Shown: positions 48,773 through 58,057, numbered from the stretch's first letter. The stretch: 64,000 bases of DNA from Brevibacterium sp. HMSC07C04 (GCF_001815905.1 NZ_KV823286.1:39288-103287), one strand, 5' to 3'. Notes: a model not told the origin generated them from the letters alone. Made by a program: numbers and translations.

Positions 48773-49060
48773 TCTTCTGGCCCGACTTTCCGCTTTGGCT
48801 GGCTGCTTTCTTGAGCTGACTGTCTGACGCAGCGCGCCTGTTGATCTGCGCAAGCTGCCGGCCGAGTCGGGGTTAGTGTGATCAGGCCACGTTAAACGTC
48901 GAATCCCATGTCATGGAGTGTTCATATGCCTATCTGTTGATTTCGGTGAGGCTGCGCGCACCGGTTGGTGCTGTTGTGACACGTTGAAAGCCGTCGTTCT
49001 TGCCAGATTCTGCTGATCAGGCAAGACGGTTTTTAGCTAGAGGTGTTGGGTAAATGCGTG
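48773..49060. other. Non-coding stretch between the L36 gene and the CAAX protease gene
   Basis: About 290 bp without a credible ORF. It contains the L36 promoter region (minus strand) and, near its end, a plus-strand terminator-like hairpin listed separately. An unannotated small RNA on the plus strand would fit between about 48880 and 49034, but I see no strong promoter for it. Confidence 0.4.
48991..49034 (+). terminator. Hairpin plus T-run with no upstream plus-strand gene
   Basis: CCGTC(gttc)TTGCC pairs with GGCAAGACGG (a 10-bp stem with a 4-nt bulge), followed by TTTTT at 49030-49034. The T-run is on the plus-strand side, yet the nearest plus-strand gene (ilvC) already has its own terminator. 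On the minus strand it could still act after the 49061 stop, though without a T-run. Confidence 0.5.
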
Positions 49061-50185
49061 TTATGAGTGCGGGTGGCCCGGAGGAACCTGGCCAGGCTGA
49101 GCTGGAGGAACCTGCCTCTGCTGGCCAGGCTGAACCTGATCATCCTGGGCGCCGCCCTGCCCCTGCAGGCTATAAGGAACCTGGGCCCGCATAACCGGAC
49201 GAACGTGAACGGGGGCCGCCGTCTCGACCTTCTTCCAACGCGCAACAAGCGTCAAAACGCCAGCAATGACAATGACAGCCACCATGGGGAACATCATGAA
49301 CGCGCCACCGGAGCCTACACCTCGGTCGAATGCGCTGGACATGCTTCCCGAGAACAGCGCAATGACGAACATGGTCACGTTGTTCACCGCGTGGATAACG
49401 ATGGGAGCCTCAATACCACCAGAGAAGTGGGTGAGCGCAGCCAAGGCGAGGCCAAACACCGCGTAGTACGCCCACAACCATGGATCGGACGCCCCGTGCG
49501 CAAGCGTGAACAGGATCGTGGCAACAATGACACCAATGATGCCGCCCGCCTGCGGGATCCACGAACCAAAGACGCGCGGAACGTAGCTGCGGAACATGAT
49601 CTCTTCAGCCGCTGCCTGAAACGGCGTGGTCAGCACAATGATGAGCAGATACGCCAGCGCCGTACCGTCAAATGTGAGCGACGAGTCGCCAGACCCCATA
49701 ATTGCGCTGTTATCAAAGAGAAACCCGGCTCCGATGTACAGAACGAACAACGGCACCGTACACGCCAGGCTCAATCCCCACCACTTCCAACGCATGTGCG
49801 GCAACACCGAGAACATGCGCGACCACGGCTGCTTGTGCAGAATCCGGTGCGCAAGCAAAGCCGCAAGTCCACCCACAATGAGCGAAAGGTTCACCGTGAG
49901 CAGCAACAGCGGAGTGTTGTTGATTTTTCCGGCCATGGCGTCTTCTTGTGAAGTCGCACCAGTGGCGATGTCGATCGCCACAGCGATAATGCCACCCACA
50001 ATCGACACAGCAAAGAAAACGACTATAGTCGCAATCATTCCCACGAGCCCCATCCACCAGCGGTTATGCGCGGTGCGGTAGTGGTTTTCGAACGGTTCGT
50101 TCCGCTGCTCTGGCGCAGACGTTTCAAACGGTCCGTTGTGGGGATGAGGAATATTCGGTGGGGTTACGCCATGCGAAGTAGTCAT
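49061..50185 (-). CDS. CPBP-family intramembrane glutamic endopeptidase (CAAX protease-like)
   Basis: The 374-residue polytopic protein has about eight helices. The Abi/CPBP motifs are EEIMFRSYV (EExxxR), FTLAHG (FxxxH) and VIHAVNN (HxxxN), forming the intramembrane active site. The N-terminal 45 residues are hydrophilic. The C-terminal 40 are a Gln/Pro/Gly repeat tail (PGQxxQVPPAQPGQVPPG). It lies 3 nt after the peptide-import ATPase gene, so it is probably co-transcribed with a peptide importer. A role in peptide processing or signalling is inference. Confidence 0.9.
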   Translation of the reverse strand: MTTSHGVTPPNIPHPHNGPFETSAPEQRNEPFENHYRTAHNRWWMGLVGMIATIVVFFAVSIVGGIIAVAIDIATGATSQEDAMAGKINNTPLLLLTVNLSLIVGGLAALLAHRILHKQPWSRMFSVLPHMRWKWWGLSLACTVPLFVLYIGAGFLFDNSAIMGSGDSSLTFDGTALAYLLIIVLTTPFQAAAEEIMFRSYVPRVFGSWIPQAGGIIGVIVATILFTLAHGASDPWLWAYYAVFGLALAALTHFSGGIEAPIVIHAVNNVTMFVIALFSGSMSSAFDRGVGSGGAFMMFPMVAVIVIAGVLTLVARWKKVETAAPVHVRPVMRAQVPYSLQGQGGAQDDQVQPGQQRQVPPAQPGQVPPGHPHS

Positions 50186-50188
50186 GCT

Positions 50189-51760
50189 CTATAGATTTCC
50201 ACGCGACTTTTTTCGGCGCAATTCTTGTTCAACAGGGTCGGGCACGGGCGCTGCTTCAATGAGCGCCCGCGTATAGTCCGAATCTGGCGAGCCCAAAACC
50301 CGTCCCGTTTCACCTTCTTCCACTACATGGCCATCGCGCAGAACAACCACGCGCGACGCCACCTGACTGATCACCGCCAGGTCGTGGCTGATGAACAGGG
50401 AAGCGAACTGGTGCTTCTCGTGCAGTTCGGCAAGGAGTTCCAGGATCCCGGTTTGCACGGAAACATCCAAAGCCGAGGTGGGTTCATCTGCGATGAGAAG
50501 GTCGGGATCCAGCGCCAGGGCTCGGGCGATCGCCACACGCTGCTTCTGCCCGCCGGAAAGCTCTCGCGGAAAACGGCGCGCAAACTCCGCGGGCAGTTGA
50601 ACGTCGTCCAGCAGCTCATCCACCTTGCGGGCGATATCACGGCGCGACAGCCGCGTGTGCAACTCAAACGGCTGAGCAATCTGAGCCCCAATCGTGCGCC
50701 GCGGATTCAGAGAACCAGCCGGGTCCTGGAACACTACTCCGACCCGTGACCGCAGCTGCCGCTGCTGTCGGGAAATTCCCGGAACAACGGCAGTCCCTGC
50801 GACCTCGGCGGTCCCACTGGCAACTTTCTGCGCCCCCGTGAGCACGTTGGCGATCGTCGATTTACCGGACCCCGACTCACCAACCAACCCCACGATCGTG
50901 TGGGCTGGAATCGTCAGTGAAACGTCATCGAGCGCAACCGTAGACCCGTGCTCCACCCAAGCGTGCTCCACCTGAGCCGCAACAGCCTCGCCCGCGCCCT
51001 GTTCGTCCACGGCACGGTCTGCAATCCGGGGCACTGATTCCAACAGTGTGCGCGTGTACGGGTGCTGCGGGTTTTCAAACAGGTCACGAACACCCGCAGT
51101 CTCAACCACGCGCCCGTCCTTCATCACCACAACATGGGTCGCAACATCGGCAACGACCCCCATATCGTGCGTAATCAGCAGGACCGCGCGTTCCTGCGCG
51201 ATGTTGCGCAGCAGATCCAGAATCCCCGCCTGAACCGTGACGTCCAATGCCGTGGTCGGCTCATCGGCTATGAGGACTTCAGGCGAATGCACAGTTGCCA
51301 GCGCGATCATCGCACGCTGCAGCTGCCCACCCGACAGCTGATGCGGGTACGACCCCGCGATCCTCTCGGGATCTTTCAGACCAGCCTTTTTCAACACCTC
51401 GGCAACGGATGCTTCCGTTCCGTGCGCTCGCATGGCTTCACGCACGTGATACCCGATCGTGTACATCGGGTCGAAAGCCCCCATGGACTCCTGGAAGATC
51501 ATGCCGATGCGCTTCCCGCGGACGGAACGCAGCAGCTGAGGCGAAGCGGAAATAAGCTCCGTGCCGTCGGCCAGGTGGGCCTCACCGGTAACCGAAGCCC
51601 CGGTGAGACCCAACAGCGAAAGCGCCGTGACGGACTTACCGGAACCGGACTCACCCACAAGCGCAACCACCGACGAAGTCGGCACATCAAAACTCACGTC
51701 GTGGGTGACCTCGGCGCCGTCAAACGACACCGACACATTCCGAATCTCTAGAGCATTCAC
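50189..51760 (-). CDS. Peptide ABC importer, fused double ATPase (DppD-DppF type)
   Basis: The 523-residue product contains two complete nucleotide-binding domains. The first has GESGSGKSVTAL, LSGGQLQRAM and VLIADEPTTALD. The second has GESGSGKSTIAN, LSGGQKQRVAI and LLIADEPTSALD. Each is followed by the TL-Q-type helical/regulatory tail of oligopeptide importers (ENPQHPYTRTLLESVP; the second version is SPDSDYTRALIEAAP). Both Walker B Glu are present. The ATG overlaps the binding-protein stop (ATGA). It energises uptake through the 53553 and 54560 permeases. Confidence 0.94.
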   Translation of the reverse strand: MNALEIRNVSVSFDGAEVTHDVSFDVPTSSVVALVGESGSGKSVTALSLLGLTGASVTGEAHLADGTELISASPQLLRSVRGKRIGMIFQESMGAFDPMYTIGYHVREAMRAHGTEASVAEVLKKAGLKDPERIAGSYPHQLSGGQLQRAMIALATVHSPEVLIADEPTTALDVTVQAGILDLLRNIAQERAVLLITHDMGVVADVATHVVVMKDGRVVETAGVRDLFENPQHPYTRTLLESVPRIADRAVDEQGAGEAVAAQVEHAWVEHGSTVALDDVSLTIPAHTIVGLVGESGSGKSTIANVLTGAQKVASGTAEVAGTAVVPGISRQQRQLRSRVGVVFQDPAGSLNPRRTIGAQIAQPFELHTRLSRRDIARKVDELLDDVQLPAEFARRFPRELSGGQKQRVAIARALALDPDLLIADEPTSALDVSVQTGILELLAELHEKHQFASLFISHDLAVISQVASRVVVLRDGHVVEEGETGRVLGSPDSDYTRALIEAAPVPDPVEQELRRKKSRGNL

Positions 51761-53409
51761 TGAGACAGCGACACCTTGAGGTAGTTGGGATAAGCAGGGA
51801 ACGAGCCGATGATGAAGTTCTCAACCTTAGAACCGTGCATGAACGAGTTCTTGGTGTACATCAGCGGAACAACAGGCGCGTCCTCCATGATCGTCTTGTC
51901 GACTTCAGCCCACAGCTTCTGCGCCTCTTCATCGTCGATCGTGTGCGTTGCCTTGCTGATCATGTCGTCGACCTTGGGGTTGGAATACCGCGAAATGTTG
52001 TAGTTTCCGTTGCCGATCTGCGACGACGCGAACAGCGGCTCAATGTTGGCATTCGCTGATGGGAAGTCCGGCTGCCACGACGACAACGCCAGGTCGTAAT
52101 CACCCTCGCCCTGCGTCGCGTCCGCAGAGAACGAGTTGGTGTCCTCAGCCTTGATCCGCACCTTCACTCCTGCTTTGCTGAGGCTTTGCGAAATCGCTTG
52201 AGCCTGGGCTGACGAGATCGGGTCGTTGCGGGTGAGCAGCGTCAGCGTGCCCACGTCCTTGCCTTCGAGCAGCTGCTTGGCTTTTTCAGAGTCCCCAGAG
52301 TCCGGTGCTTCGTACAGGTTGTAATCCTGGCGTCCGGGGATTCCGGGTGAAATGAGCGTGGAGGCGAAGCTGCCGGAGATCTCACCACCGGAAGCAATGC
52401 GAACAGCGTTCTTGTCGACCGCGTAGTTCAGCGCCTTGCGAACATCCACGTCTGAAATGCGCTCGGTGTTGATCGCAAGGTACTTCAGCGCACCATCACC
52501 GCTGGTCACCAAACGGGACTTCGCGGACGGGTTCTTCTGCGCCTGCGCCAGCTGAGCGGCAGGAATGAAGTCCGCGCCGAATGAGGCCTGCGCTTCATTC
52601 GAGTCGCTGATCAGCGACTGAGCTGCCACCGTCGGGTCTTGGCTCATCTTGAACGTAATGGTGTCCGGGCCGGCTGTGCGTACCTCGTCGGTGTCCTGGT
52701 TCCAGTTGTCGTTGCGTTTGAGAACCATCGAGGTGCCCGGGGTGTTTGATTCAACCCGGTATGGTCCCGAGGCGACAGGCGCGTTCCCGTATTCCGCCGG
52801 CTTGTCTTTGTCCTTAGGTACGGGGGTGAAGGCGGGCATCGACGCGATCCACGGCCAGTCACCGAACGCTTCGTTGAGGTGGAACACGATCGTCTTGTCA
52901 TCCGGTGTTTCGATCGAGTCGAGCTCCTTGCCATCGAACGGGCCGGAATACTTCTCCGCCCCCTTCAGAAGTGTCTTGTGGTAGCTCAGACCGCCGGAAA
53001 GCTCCTTCGAGAAGGACCGTTCGATGCCGTACTTGATGTCCTTTGACGTAATCGGGGTTCCATCCTCGAACGTCACACCGTCTTTGAGAGTGAACGTCCA
53101 CGTCTTACCGTCCTCGCTGGGAGTCCCGGTGTCCGTGGCCAAGTCGGGAACGACCTCGGGGGCGGCGTCCGGTTGGATATCCCACGTGGTCAAACGCCGT
53201 GCCACAAGACCCAGGGACGTAATGGCAAGGCCCTGGCTCTTGCCTGGGTCCATGTCCATTTCTGTGCCCGAGGTGAGGATCGTCAAGTCTCCGCCCTTGG
53301 CGGTTTCGCCCAGCCCGGATTGCTCTTCGTCAAAGTTGTTTGCGTTGCAGCCGGTGACTGCCATGGTGGTCGCCAGAAAAATGGCAGACAGAGTTTTGAA
53401 GGGTTTCAT
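51757..53409 (-). CDS. Family 5 extracellular solute-binding lipoprotein (peptide importer)
   Basis: The 550-residue product has a lipoprotein signal (MKPFKTLSAIFLATTMAVTGC, Cys21). A DppA/OppA-type fold follows, with the family-5 signature around EDGKTWTFTLKDGVTFEDGTPITSKD and the typical C-terminal region (VPLMYTKNSFMHGSKVENF). It captures peptides outside the membrane and delivers them to the permeases. The gap of 143 bp to the upstream permease is the only sizeable one in the operon, and the leader may set a higher translation level. Confidence 0.93.
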   Translation of the reverse strand: MKPFKTLSAIFLATTMAVTGCNANNFDEEQSGLGETAKGGDLTILTSGTEMDMDPGKSQGLAITSLGLVARRLTTWDIQPDAAPEVVPDLATDTGTPSEDGKTWTFTLKDGVTFEDGTPITSKDIKYGIERSFSKELSGGLSYHKTLLKGAEKYSGPFDGKELDSIETPDDKTIVFHLNEAFGDWPWIASMPAFTPVPKDKDKPAEYGNAPVASGPYRVESNTPGTSMVLKRNDNWNQDTDEVRTAGPDTITFKMSQDPTVAAQSLISDSNEAQASFGADFIPAAQLAQAQKNPSAKSRLVTSGDGALKYLAINTERISDVDVRKALNYAVDKNAVRIASGGEISGSFASTLISPGIPGRQDYNLYEAPDSGDSEKAKQLLEGKDVGTLTLLTRNDPISSAQAQAISQSLSKAGVKVRIKAEDTNSFSADATQGEGDYDLALSSWQPDFPSANANIEPLFASSQIGNGNYNISRYSNPKVDDMISKATHTIDDEEAQKLWAEVDKTIMEDAPVVPLMYTKNSFMHGSKVENFIIGSFPAYPNYLKVSLSQ

Positions 53410-53552
53410 TGTTTCCTTTGTTCCAAGAAAGCTGTTGAGGACGCCGCGTGTGCGCGGCGAGTGAGTGCGTCAGTTCGCGTGCTCTCAACATCGCAATCCG
53501 GGCGGAAACACAAACGCGAGGCGCGGGCTCCTGGTTAAGTACCACCGAATCA

Positions 53553-54563
53553 TCATGACGTGGCAGCTCCGATCCGGGGATCGAGAATCCCGTAGACGAT
53601 GTCGACCAAGAAGTTTGCAAGAACCACTGCCAGTGCAGCGAACAGGGTCACGCCCACCACCAGCTGCACATCCAAGTTGTTCACAGCGTCCAAAAGAAGT
53701 GAGCCGACACCTTGGATTGAAAAGACCTTTTCAGTCACAACTGCGCCGCCCAGGAGGGAACCGAAGTCCAGCGCCACAAGGGTCGCGATGGGAACAACGA
53801 GGTTGCGCAGACCGTGCCGGCCTACAACCTCACTCTCAGTGAGGCCGATTGCGCGGGAGCTGCGAATGAAGTCCTGGCTCATAATGTCGAGCATCGAACC
53901 ACGGGTGAACCGGACGTAGATCGCGGCGTTGACGATCGCAAGCGTGACCCACGGCAGAATCAGGTGGAACGCCCACTGGAACGGGCTATCACTAAACGCA
54001 ACGTACCCGCCGATCGGGAGCACGTTGAGGGTGAACCCGAACAGCAGAATAAACAGCAGACCTACCAAATAGGTGGGGGCCGAGACCCCAACCACAGACA
54101 TACCCGTGAGTGCGCGGTCGGTGAAACGACCTCGGCGAAGGGCCGCCCACGTGCCCATGGCAACACCCGCGATCGTCCACAGCACCAGGGCGCCGATTGC
54201 AATCGACAGGGTCACCGGGATGCGGTCCACCAGGAGGTCGCTGACGTCGGTACGCAGGCGGAAGGAATACCCAAAGCAGGGGGCGGCACATTCGATGGCG
54301 GCTTGACCGGAGCCAAACGTGCGACCCGCCACGATGCCCCACAAGAACGCGCCCAGCTGAACCAGCCACGGTTTGTCAACGCCCATGTACGCGCGAACCT
54401 CAGCGAGCCGGTCCGGTGTGCACGGTTTGCCGCAGCTGAGCTGAGCTGGGTCGTTCGGAAGCATGTAGAAGATTGCGAAACTTGCCACTGCGATGACCAG
54501 AAGCACCACCAGGGAACCGGCCAGTCGTGACAAGAGGAAACGAGTAATGGGCCACCATTTCAT
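53553..54563 (-). CDS. Peptide ABC importer permease, DppB type
   Basis: The 336-residue product has six helices. It begins FLLSRLAGSLVVLLVIAVASFAIFYMLPNDP, the invariant DppB/OppB opening. The EAA loop that docks on the ATPase reads IMSQDFIRSSRAIGLTESEVVGRHGLRN. An insert between helices 1 and 2 (Cys/Gly-rich, about 40-100) is common in actinobacterial versions. The ATG overlaps the preceding permease stop. Confidence 0.94.
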   Translation of the reverse strand: MKWWPITRFLLSRLAGSLVVLLVIAVASFAIFYMLPNDPAQLSCGKPCTPDRLAEVRAYMGVDKPWLVQLGAFLWGIVAGRTFGSGQAAIECAAPCFGYSFRLRTDVSDLLVDRIPVTLSIAIGALVLWTIAGVAMGTWAALRRGRFTDRALTGMSVVGVSAPTYLVGLLFILLFGFTLNVLPIGGYVAFSDSPFQWAFHLILPWVTLAIVNAAIYVRFTRGSMLDIMSQDFIRSSRAIGLTESEVVGRHGLRNLVVPIATLVALDFGSLLGGAVVTEKVFSIQGVGSLLLDAVNNLDVQLVVGVTLFAALAVVLANFLVDIVYGILDPRIGAATS

Positions 54564-55450
54564 GCTTTTTCACCTGCCACTGCGTCGCGCAGACCGTCGC
54601 CTAAGAGAGTGAACCCCAACGTGATGAGGAAGATCGCGAGTCCCGGGAACAGGAGGTACGCGGGGTCGACTTGGACCCAGTCGATGGCGTCTGAAATGGT
54701 GCGGCCCCACGATGGCGTGGAGGGGTCAACGCCTACGCCCAAAAAGCTCAGTGTGGCCTCGGCACCGATCTTGCCGGGAATGGAAAGAGTGGTGAAAACC
54801 AGGATCGTCGCCAGGAGATTAGGCAGGATTTCGCGTGTGATGGTGCGGAAGCCGCTTGCGCCCTGAGCAATGCTTGCGCGAACAAAGCCGCGGCTGCGCA
54901 GGCTCAGTGTTTCTGCGCGCACCACTCGGGCGATAGAAGGCCAGCCAAAGAGGCCGATGACCGCCACCAAGACTAACGACCGATTGACCTCAGGTGGGAT
55001 GACGGCCGCCAGTGCGATGGCGAAGATCAGGAACGGGAAGCCGAACACGATGTCGGTGATGCGGCTGAGCAACCGGTCCCAGACGCCGCCGAAGAAGCCC
55101 GCAGCCACGCCAATCACCACTCCGATCAGTACTGACACCGCGGTTGACGCCAGCCCAATGAACAGAGACACGTGCGAACCCCATGTCACGATCGCGAGCA
55201 AGTCACGTCCGGTCTTCGGCTCAACGCCGAGCGGGTGCTGGAGACTCATGCCGCCGAACGCGCCGGCCGGAACAGCATCCGGGCGCAGCAGGTCGGTGTT
55301 GAACGAGTGAGGGTCGTTGCCAGTCAGCGCCGTCAGGATTGGAGCAGCAGGAACCATGCACAGAAAGAACATAACAATGACGAATCCTGTGCGAGCAGTT
55401 GAACTGCTCAACAGGCGCGGCCATTTGATGCGCGTCGCAACACGTTCCAT
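54560..55450 (-). CDS. Peptide ABC importer permease, DppC type
   Basis: The 296-residue product is the first gene of the importer operon. It has the DppC pattern: one N-terminal helix, an extracytoplasmic loop with HPLGVEPKTGRDLLAIVTWGSHVSL, and then five helices. The EAA loop is VVRAETLSLRSRGFVRASIAQGASGFRTI. The conserved C-terminal LLGDGLRDAV is present. The 18-bp inverted repeat upstream (55494) is a candidate operator for the whole operon. Confidence 0.94.
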   Translation of the reverse strand: MERVATRIKWPRLLSSSTARTGFVIVMFFLCMVPAAPILTALTGNDPHSFNTDLLRPDAVPAGAFGGMSLQHPLGVEPKTGRDLLAIVTWGSHVSLFIGLASTAVSVLIGVVIGVAAGFFGGVWDRLLSRITDIVFGFPFLIFAIALAAVIPPEVNRSLVLVAVIGLFGWPSIARVVRAETLSLRSRGFVRASIAQGASGFRTITREILPNLLATILVFTTLSIPGKIGAEATLSFLGVGVDPSTPSWGRTISDAIDWVQVDPAYLLFPGLAIFLITLGFTLLGDGLRDAVAGEKA

Positions 55451-55493
55451 TCGGTTCCTCTGTATGGGTAAAGGCTGTGGGTAGGCACAAAGC

Positions 55494-55511
55494 CAACCGG
55501 ATAACCGGTTG
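55494..55511. promoter_or_regulatory. Inverted repeat upstream of the peptide-importer operon
   Basis: CAACCGG-ATAA-CCGGTTG is a perfect 7-bp dyad with a 4-nt centre, 44 bp upstream of the first permease start, in the right place for an operator. The regulator is not identified. Confidence 0.5.
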
Positions 55512-55699
55512 TACCTCCCCGCTATTCCACAGGGAGCGTTAAGAATGAAGTTTGTGACGGATTACATTTTTGGGGCGTTCTAGCTGTACTGACCGGGCAC
55601 GTTGATCAAGTTTGCTGAATCAGCAAGAACAGTTGCTGGCTCTTTTGGTGGTGTGCGGTAATGGAGCGGTAATGGAACTGTCTACGAGAGGTGCAGGTC

Positions 55700-56206
55700 A
55701 TGCGTATCGGTGTCGGAGAACTTGTCCAAGCTGCTGCTGTCGGCGTGGGAGCAACCATCGTGATGGACGGGGTGGCGGAGATGCTGCGCCGTACTCGTGG
55801 CTCCAAGTCATTGGACTACGCGATGGTTGGTCGATGGCTTGGGCACATGCCCGCCGGTGTCTTCCGGCACGATTCGATCATGGCAGCCGAGCCCGTCCCT
55901 CACGAGAAGGAGTTGGGCTGGGCGGCCCATTACGCCATCGGGACGGGCTTCGCCGTTGCGCTGGCCGCCGCTGATCCAGGCTGGCTCGAGCGGCCGCGTT
56001 TCATACCCGCGGTAGCATGGGGACTGGCCACGCTGGGGGCGCCTTGGCTGCTCATGCAGCCTTGTTTCGGGATGGGCGTGGCGGCGGCCAAGACCCCCAA
56101 TCCCAAGCAAGCACGGCTCGGCAGCCTGCGCGCCCACACTTCCTACGGAGTGGGCATCTGGCTGTCAGGGCAGCTCGTCCACGCGGTTGTGCATCGCCGC
56201 GCCTGA
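55700..56206 (+). CDS. DUF2938 family membrane protein
   Basis: The ATG start at 55700 has AGAGGTGCAGG upstream; a GTG three codons earlier is possible. The 168-residue product has four helices and conserved motifs DYAMVGRWLGHMPAG, FRHDSIMAAEPVPHEKELGWAAHYAIG and PWLLMQPCFGMGVAAAKTP, which define DUF2938. Function unknown. It is often found next to an Xre-cupin regulator, as here. The 3' end overlaps the convergent regulator gene by 42 bp. A tandem GCGGTAATGGA duplication lies just upstream. Confidence 0.85.
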   Translation: MRIGVGELVQAAAVGVGATIVMDGVAEMLRRTRGSKSLDYAMVGRWLGHMPAGVFRHDSIMAAEPVPHEKELGWAAHYAIGTGFAVALAAADPGWLERPRFIPAVAWGLATLGAPWLLMQPCFGMGVAAAKTPNPKQARLGSLRAHTSYGVGIWLSGQLVHAVVHRRA

Positions 56207-56773
56207 GTTGGCCTCCACCGAGCCAGCGAGGTGGATTCTCTGCCCTCGGAGTCCCAGCAGGCTGAGGACCTCCACGGCCGATGTCCCAGTGCTACCGAAC
56301 CAGTGCGGTGTGGTGGTGTCGAACTCAGCTGCCTGTCCCACCGTGAGTAACACGTCATGGTCCCCGACGATGAGCCGTAGTTCGCCAGACAGAACGTAAA
56401 GCCATTCGTAGCCATCGTGTCGGCGAAGGGCGGGCGTCGACTTCGTGCTGGGAATCACCATCTTCAGCGCTTGCTGCGGGCCCGGGAAGTGCGTCAGGGG
56501 CACCACCGTCATGCCGTTGCGCCGTAGAGGACGCGGATAGACCCGTGGATCTCCCACTGGCGGGGCTCCCACCAGATCGTCCAGGGGTAGGTCATACAGG
56601 GCGGACAACGCGAGCAGCAGCTCCAGTGTGGGTCTCCGGCCCCCTGATTCCAGTCGTGACAATGTCGAGGCCGACAAGCCTGTTGCCTCGGCCACGTCGC
56701 CCAACGTCAGGTCACGCGACAGGCGGATGCTCCGCAGCCGAGGACCGACTCCTTTGAGGACTTCATCCATCAC
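56165..56773 (-). CDS. Xre-family regulator with C-terminal cupin domain
   Basis: The 202-residue product has an N-terminal helix-turn-helix (LTLGDVAEATGLSASTLSRLESGGRRPTLELLLAL, about 22-57) and a C-terminal cupin (about 120-190) with HDGYEWLYVLSGELRLIVGDHDVLL and TPHWFGSTG. This architecture senses a small ligand or metal through the cupin and usually controls an adjacent metabolic or membrane gene. The convergent DUF2938 gene is the likely target. The 3' ends overlap antisense. Confidence 0.9.
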   Translation of the reverse strand: MMDEVLKGVGPRLRSIRLSRDLTLGDVAEATGLSASTLSRLESGGRRPTLELLLALSALYDLPLDDLVGAPPVGDPRVYPRPLRRNGMTVVPLTHFPGPQQALKMVIPSTKSTPALRRHDGYEWLYVLSGELRLIVGDHDVLLTVGQAAEFDTTTPHWFGSTGTSAVEVLSLLGLRGQRIHLAGSVEANSGAAMHNRVDELP

Positions 56774-56804
56774 CAGACCTCCTACTCATTCCCCCGAGGA
56801 CACC

Positions 56805-57790
56805 GTGTCACACGCCAACGCCGCACTCACCCCACGGCATCGACTGATCGTCGGTCGCCTCGTCGTCGACGAGGGCTGGTCCATCAGCGAGGTCGCCGCC
56901 CGCTTCCAGGTCTCCTGGCCGACCGTGAGCGCTGGGCAGAGCGCTACCGCACCGGCGAGTCCATGCAGGACCGCTCCTCGCGCCCACACCACTCGCCCAA
57001 CAATACCGATACGAAGACGACGAAGCGCTGCATCCAGCTGCGGCTCCGCTTGAGGGAAGGTCCCGTGCAGTTGGTCTGTCGGCTGGGGATCGCGCCGTCG
57101 ACGGTTCATCGGATCCTGACCGACGCCCACCTGAACCGGCTGTCGCATGTTGATCGCGCCACCGGTGAGCCGGTCCGTCGCTACGAGCACGACCATCCCG
57201 GCGCGATGCTCCATGTCGACGTGAAGAAGCTCGGCAACATCCCCGACGGCGGCGGCTGGCGCTACGTCGGCCGACGACAAGGCGAGAAGAACCGAGCCGC
57301 CACCCCCGACAACCCCAGAAACAAGTACCGGGACCCGTTGATGGGCAAGGCCTTTGTCCACACTGTCATCGACGACCACTCCCGCGTGGCCTACGCCGAG
57401 ATCCACGATGATGAAATCTCGATCACCGCCACAGCGGTCCTGGTGCGGGCTGTCGAGTGGTTCAACGCCCGCGGCATCACCGTCGAGCGCGTCCTGTCCG
57501 ACAACGGTGGCGCCTACCGCTCACACCTGTGGCGAGACACCTGTGCCGAGCTCGGGATCAAGCACAAGCGCACCCGTCCGTATCGGCCGCAGACCAACGG
57601 CAAGATCTAGAGATTCCACCGGACCTTGGCCGACGGCTGGGCCTATGCCCGCTGCTACACCTCCGAGGCCGAACGCCGCGGAGAACTCGACGGCTGGCTG
57701 CACTACTACAACCACCACCGGCCACACACAGCCTGCGGCAACCAGCCGCCCTTCTCACGATTAACCAACGTCCCCGGCCAGTACATCTAG
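56805..57790 (+). pseudogene. IS481-family transposase, inactivated by frameshift and nonsense codon
   Basis: GTG 56805 opens a helix-turn-helix frame (RLIVGRLVVDEGWSISEVAARFQVSWPTV). It shifts near 56928, apparently by loss of one base, into the frame carrying RWAERYRTGESMQDRSSRPH, the second HTH and the rve catalytic domain: DVKKLG, then LSDNGGAYRS. After RPYRPQTNGKI the next codon is TAG (57608-57610) where the catalytic Glu (GAG) of the DDE triad is expected. The frame then resumes RFHRTLADGWAYARCY and ends at 57790. No terminal inverted repeats identified. Confidence 0.88.
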
Positions 57791-58057
57791 CTGTAATAAC
57801 CGGCAATACCCCGGGTGAAGAACCACCAACTGCATTCATGCGGTGGGGTGCCAATGCCAGGCGACCTGTTGAGGCACGGTGGGGTTGTGCGCACCGGGTG
57901 GAAGTAGGAATACGGACGAGGCACCGCCCGGCTGCGGGGCTAGGTGTCGGCTGGCCGTCTGCAGGCCGAACCGCAGCCCGGCGCAAACGCCAGGGGCTCC
58001 GGGAATGCGCCCCAGAACCCCTACCGGCCTTAAACTGCGTCCTGTAAATTGGGCTGA
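57791..58057. other. Intergenic region after the dead transposase
   Basis: 267 bp without a credible gene. A TAAATT -10-like hexamer ends 7 nt before the GTG of the acetyltransferase. The short frames here have no coding character. Confidence 0.4.
58045..58050 (+). promoter_or_regulatory. Putative -10 (TAAATT) of the Eis-like gene
   Basis: Seven nt separate TAAATT from the GTG start, with no ribosome site: leaderless geometry. Confidence 0.4.

Noticed and set aside
57457..58047. 196-codon plus-strand frame spanning the transposase end and the following gap
   Set aside because: It is a different frame from the transposase, has no start signals and no homology I recognise.
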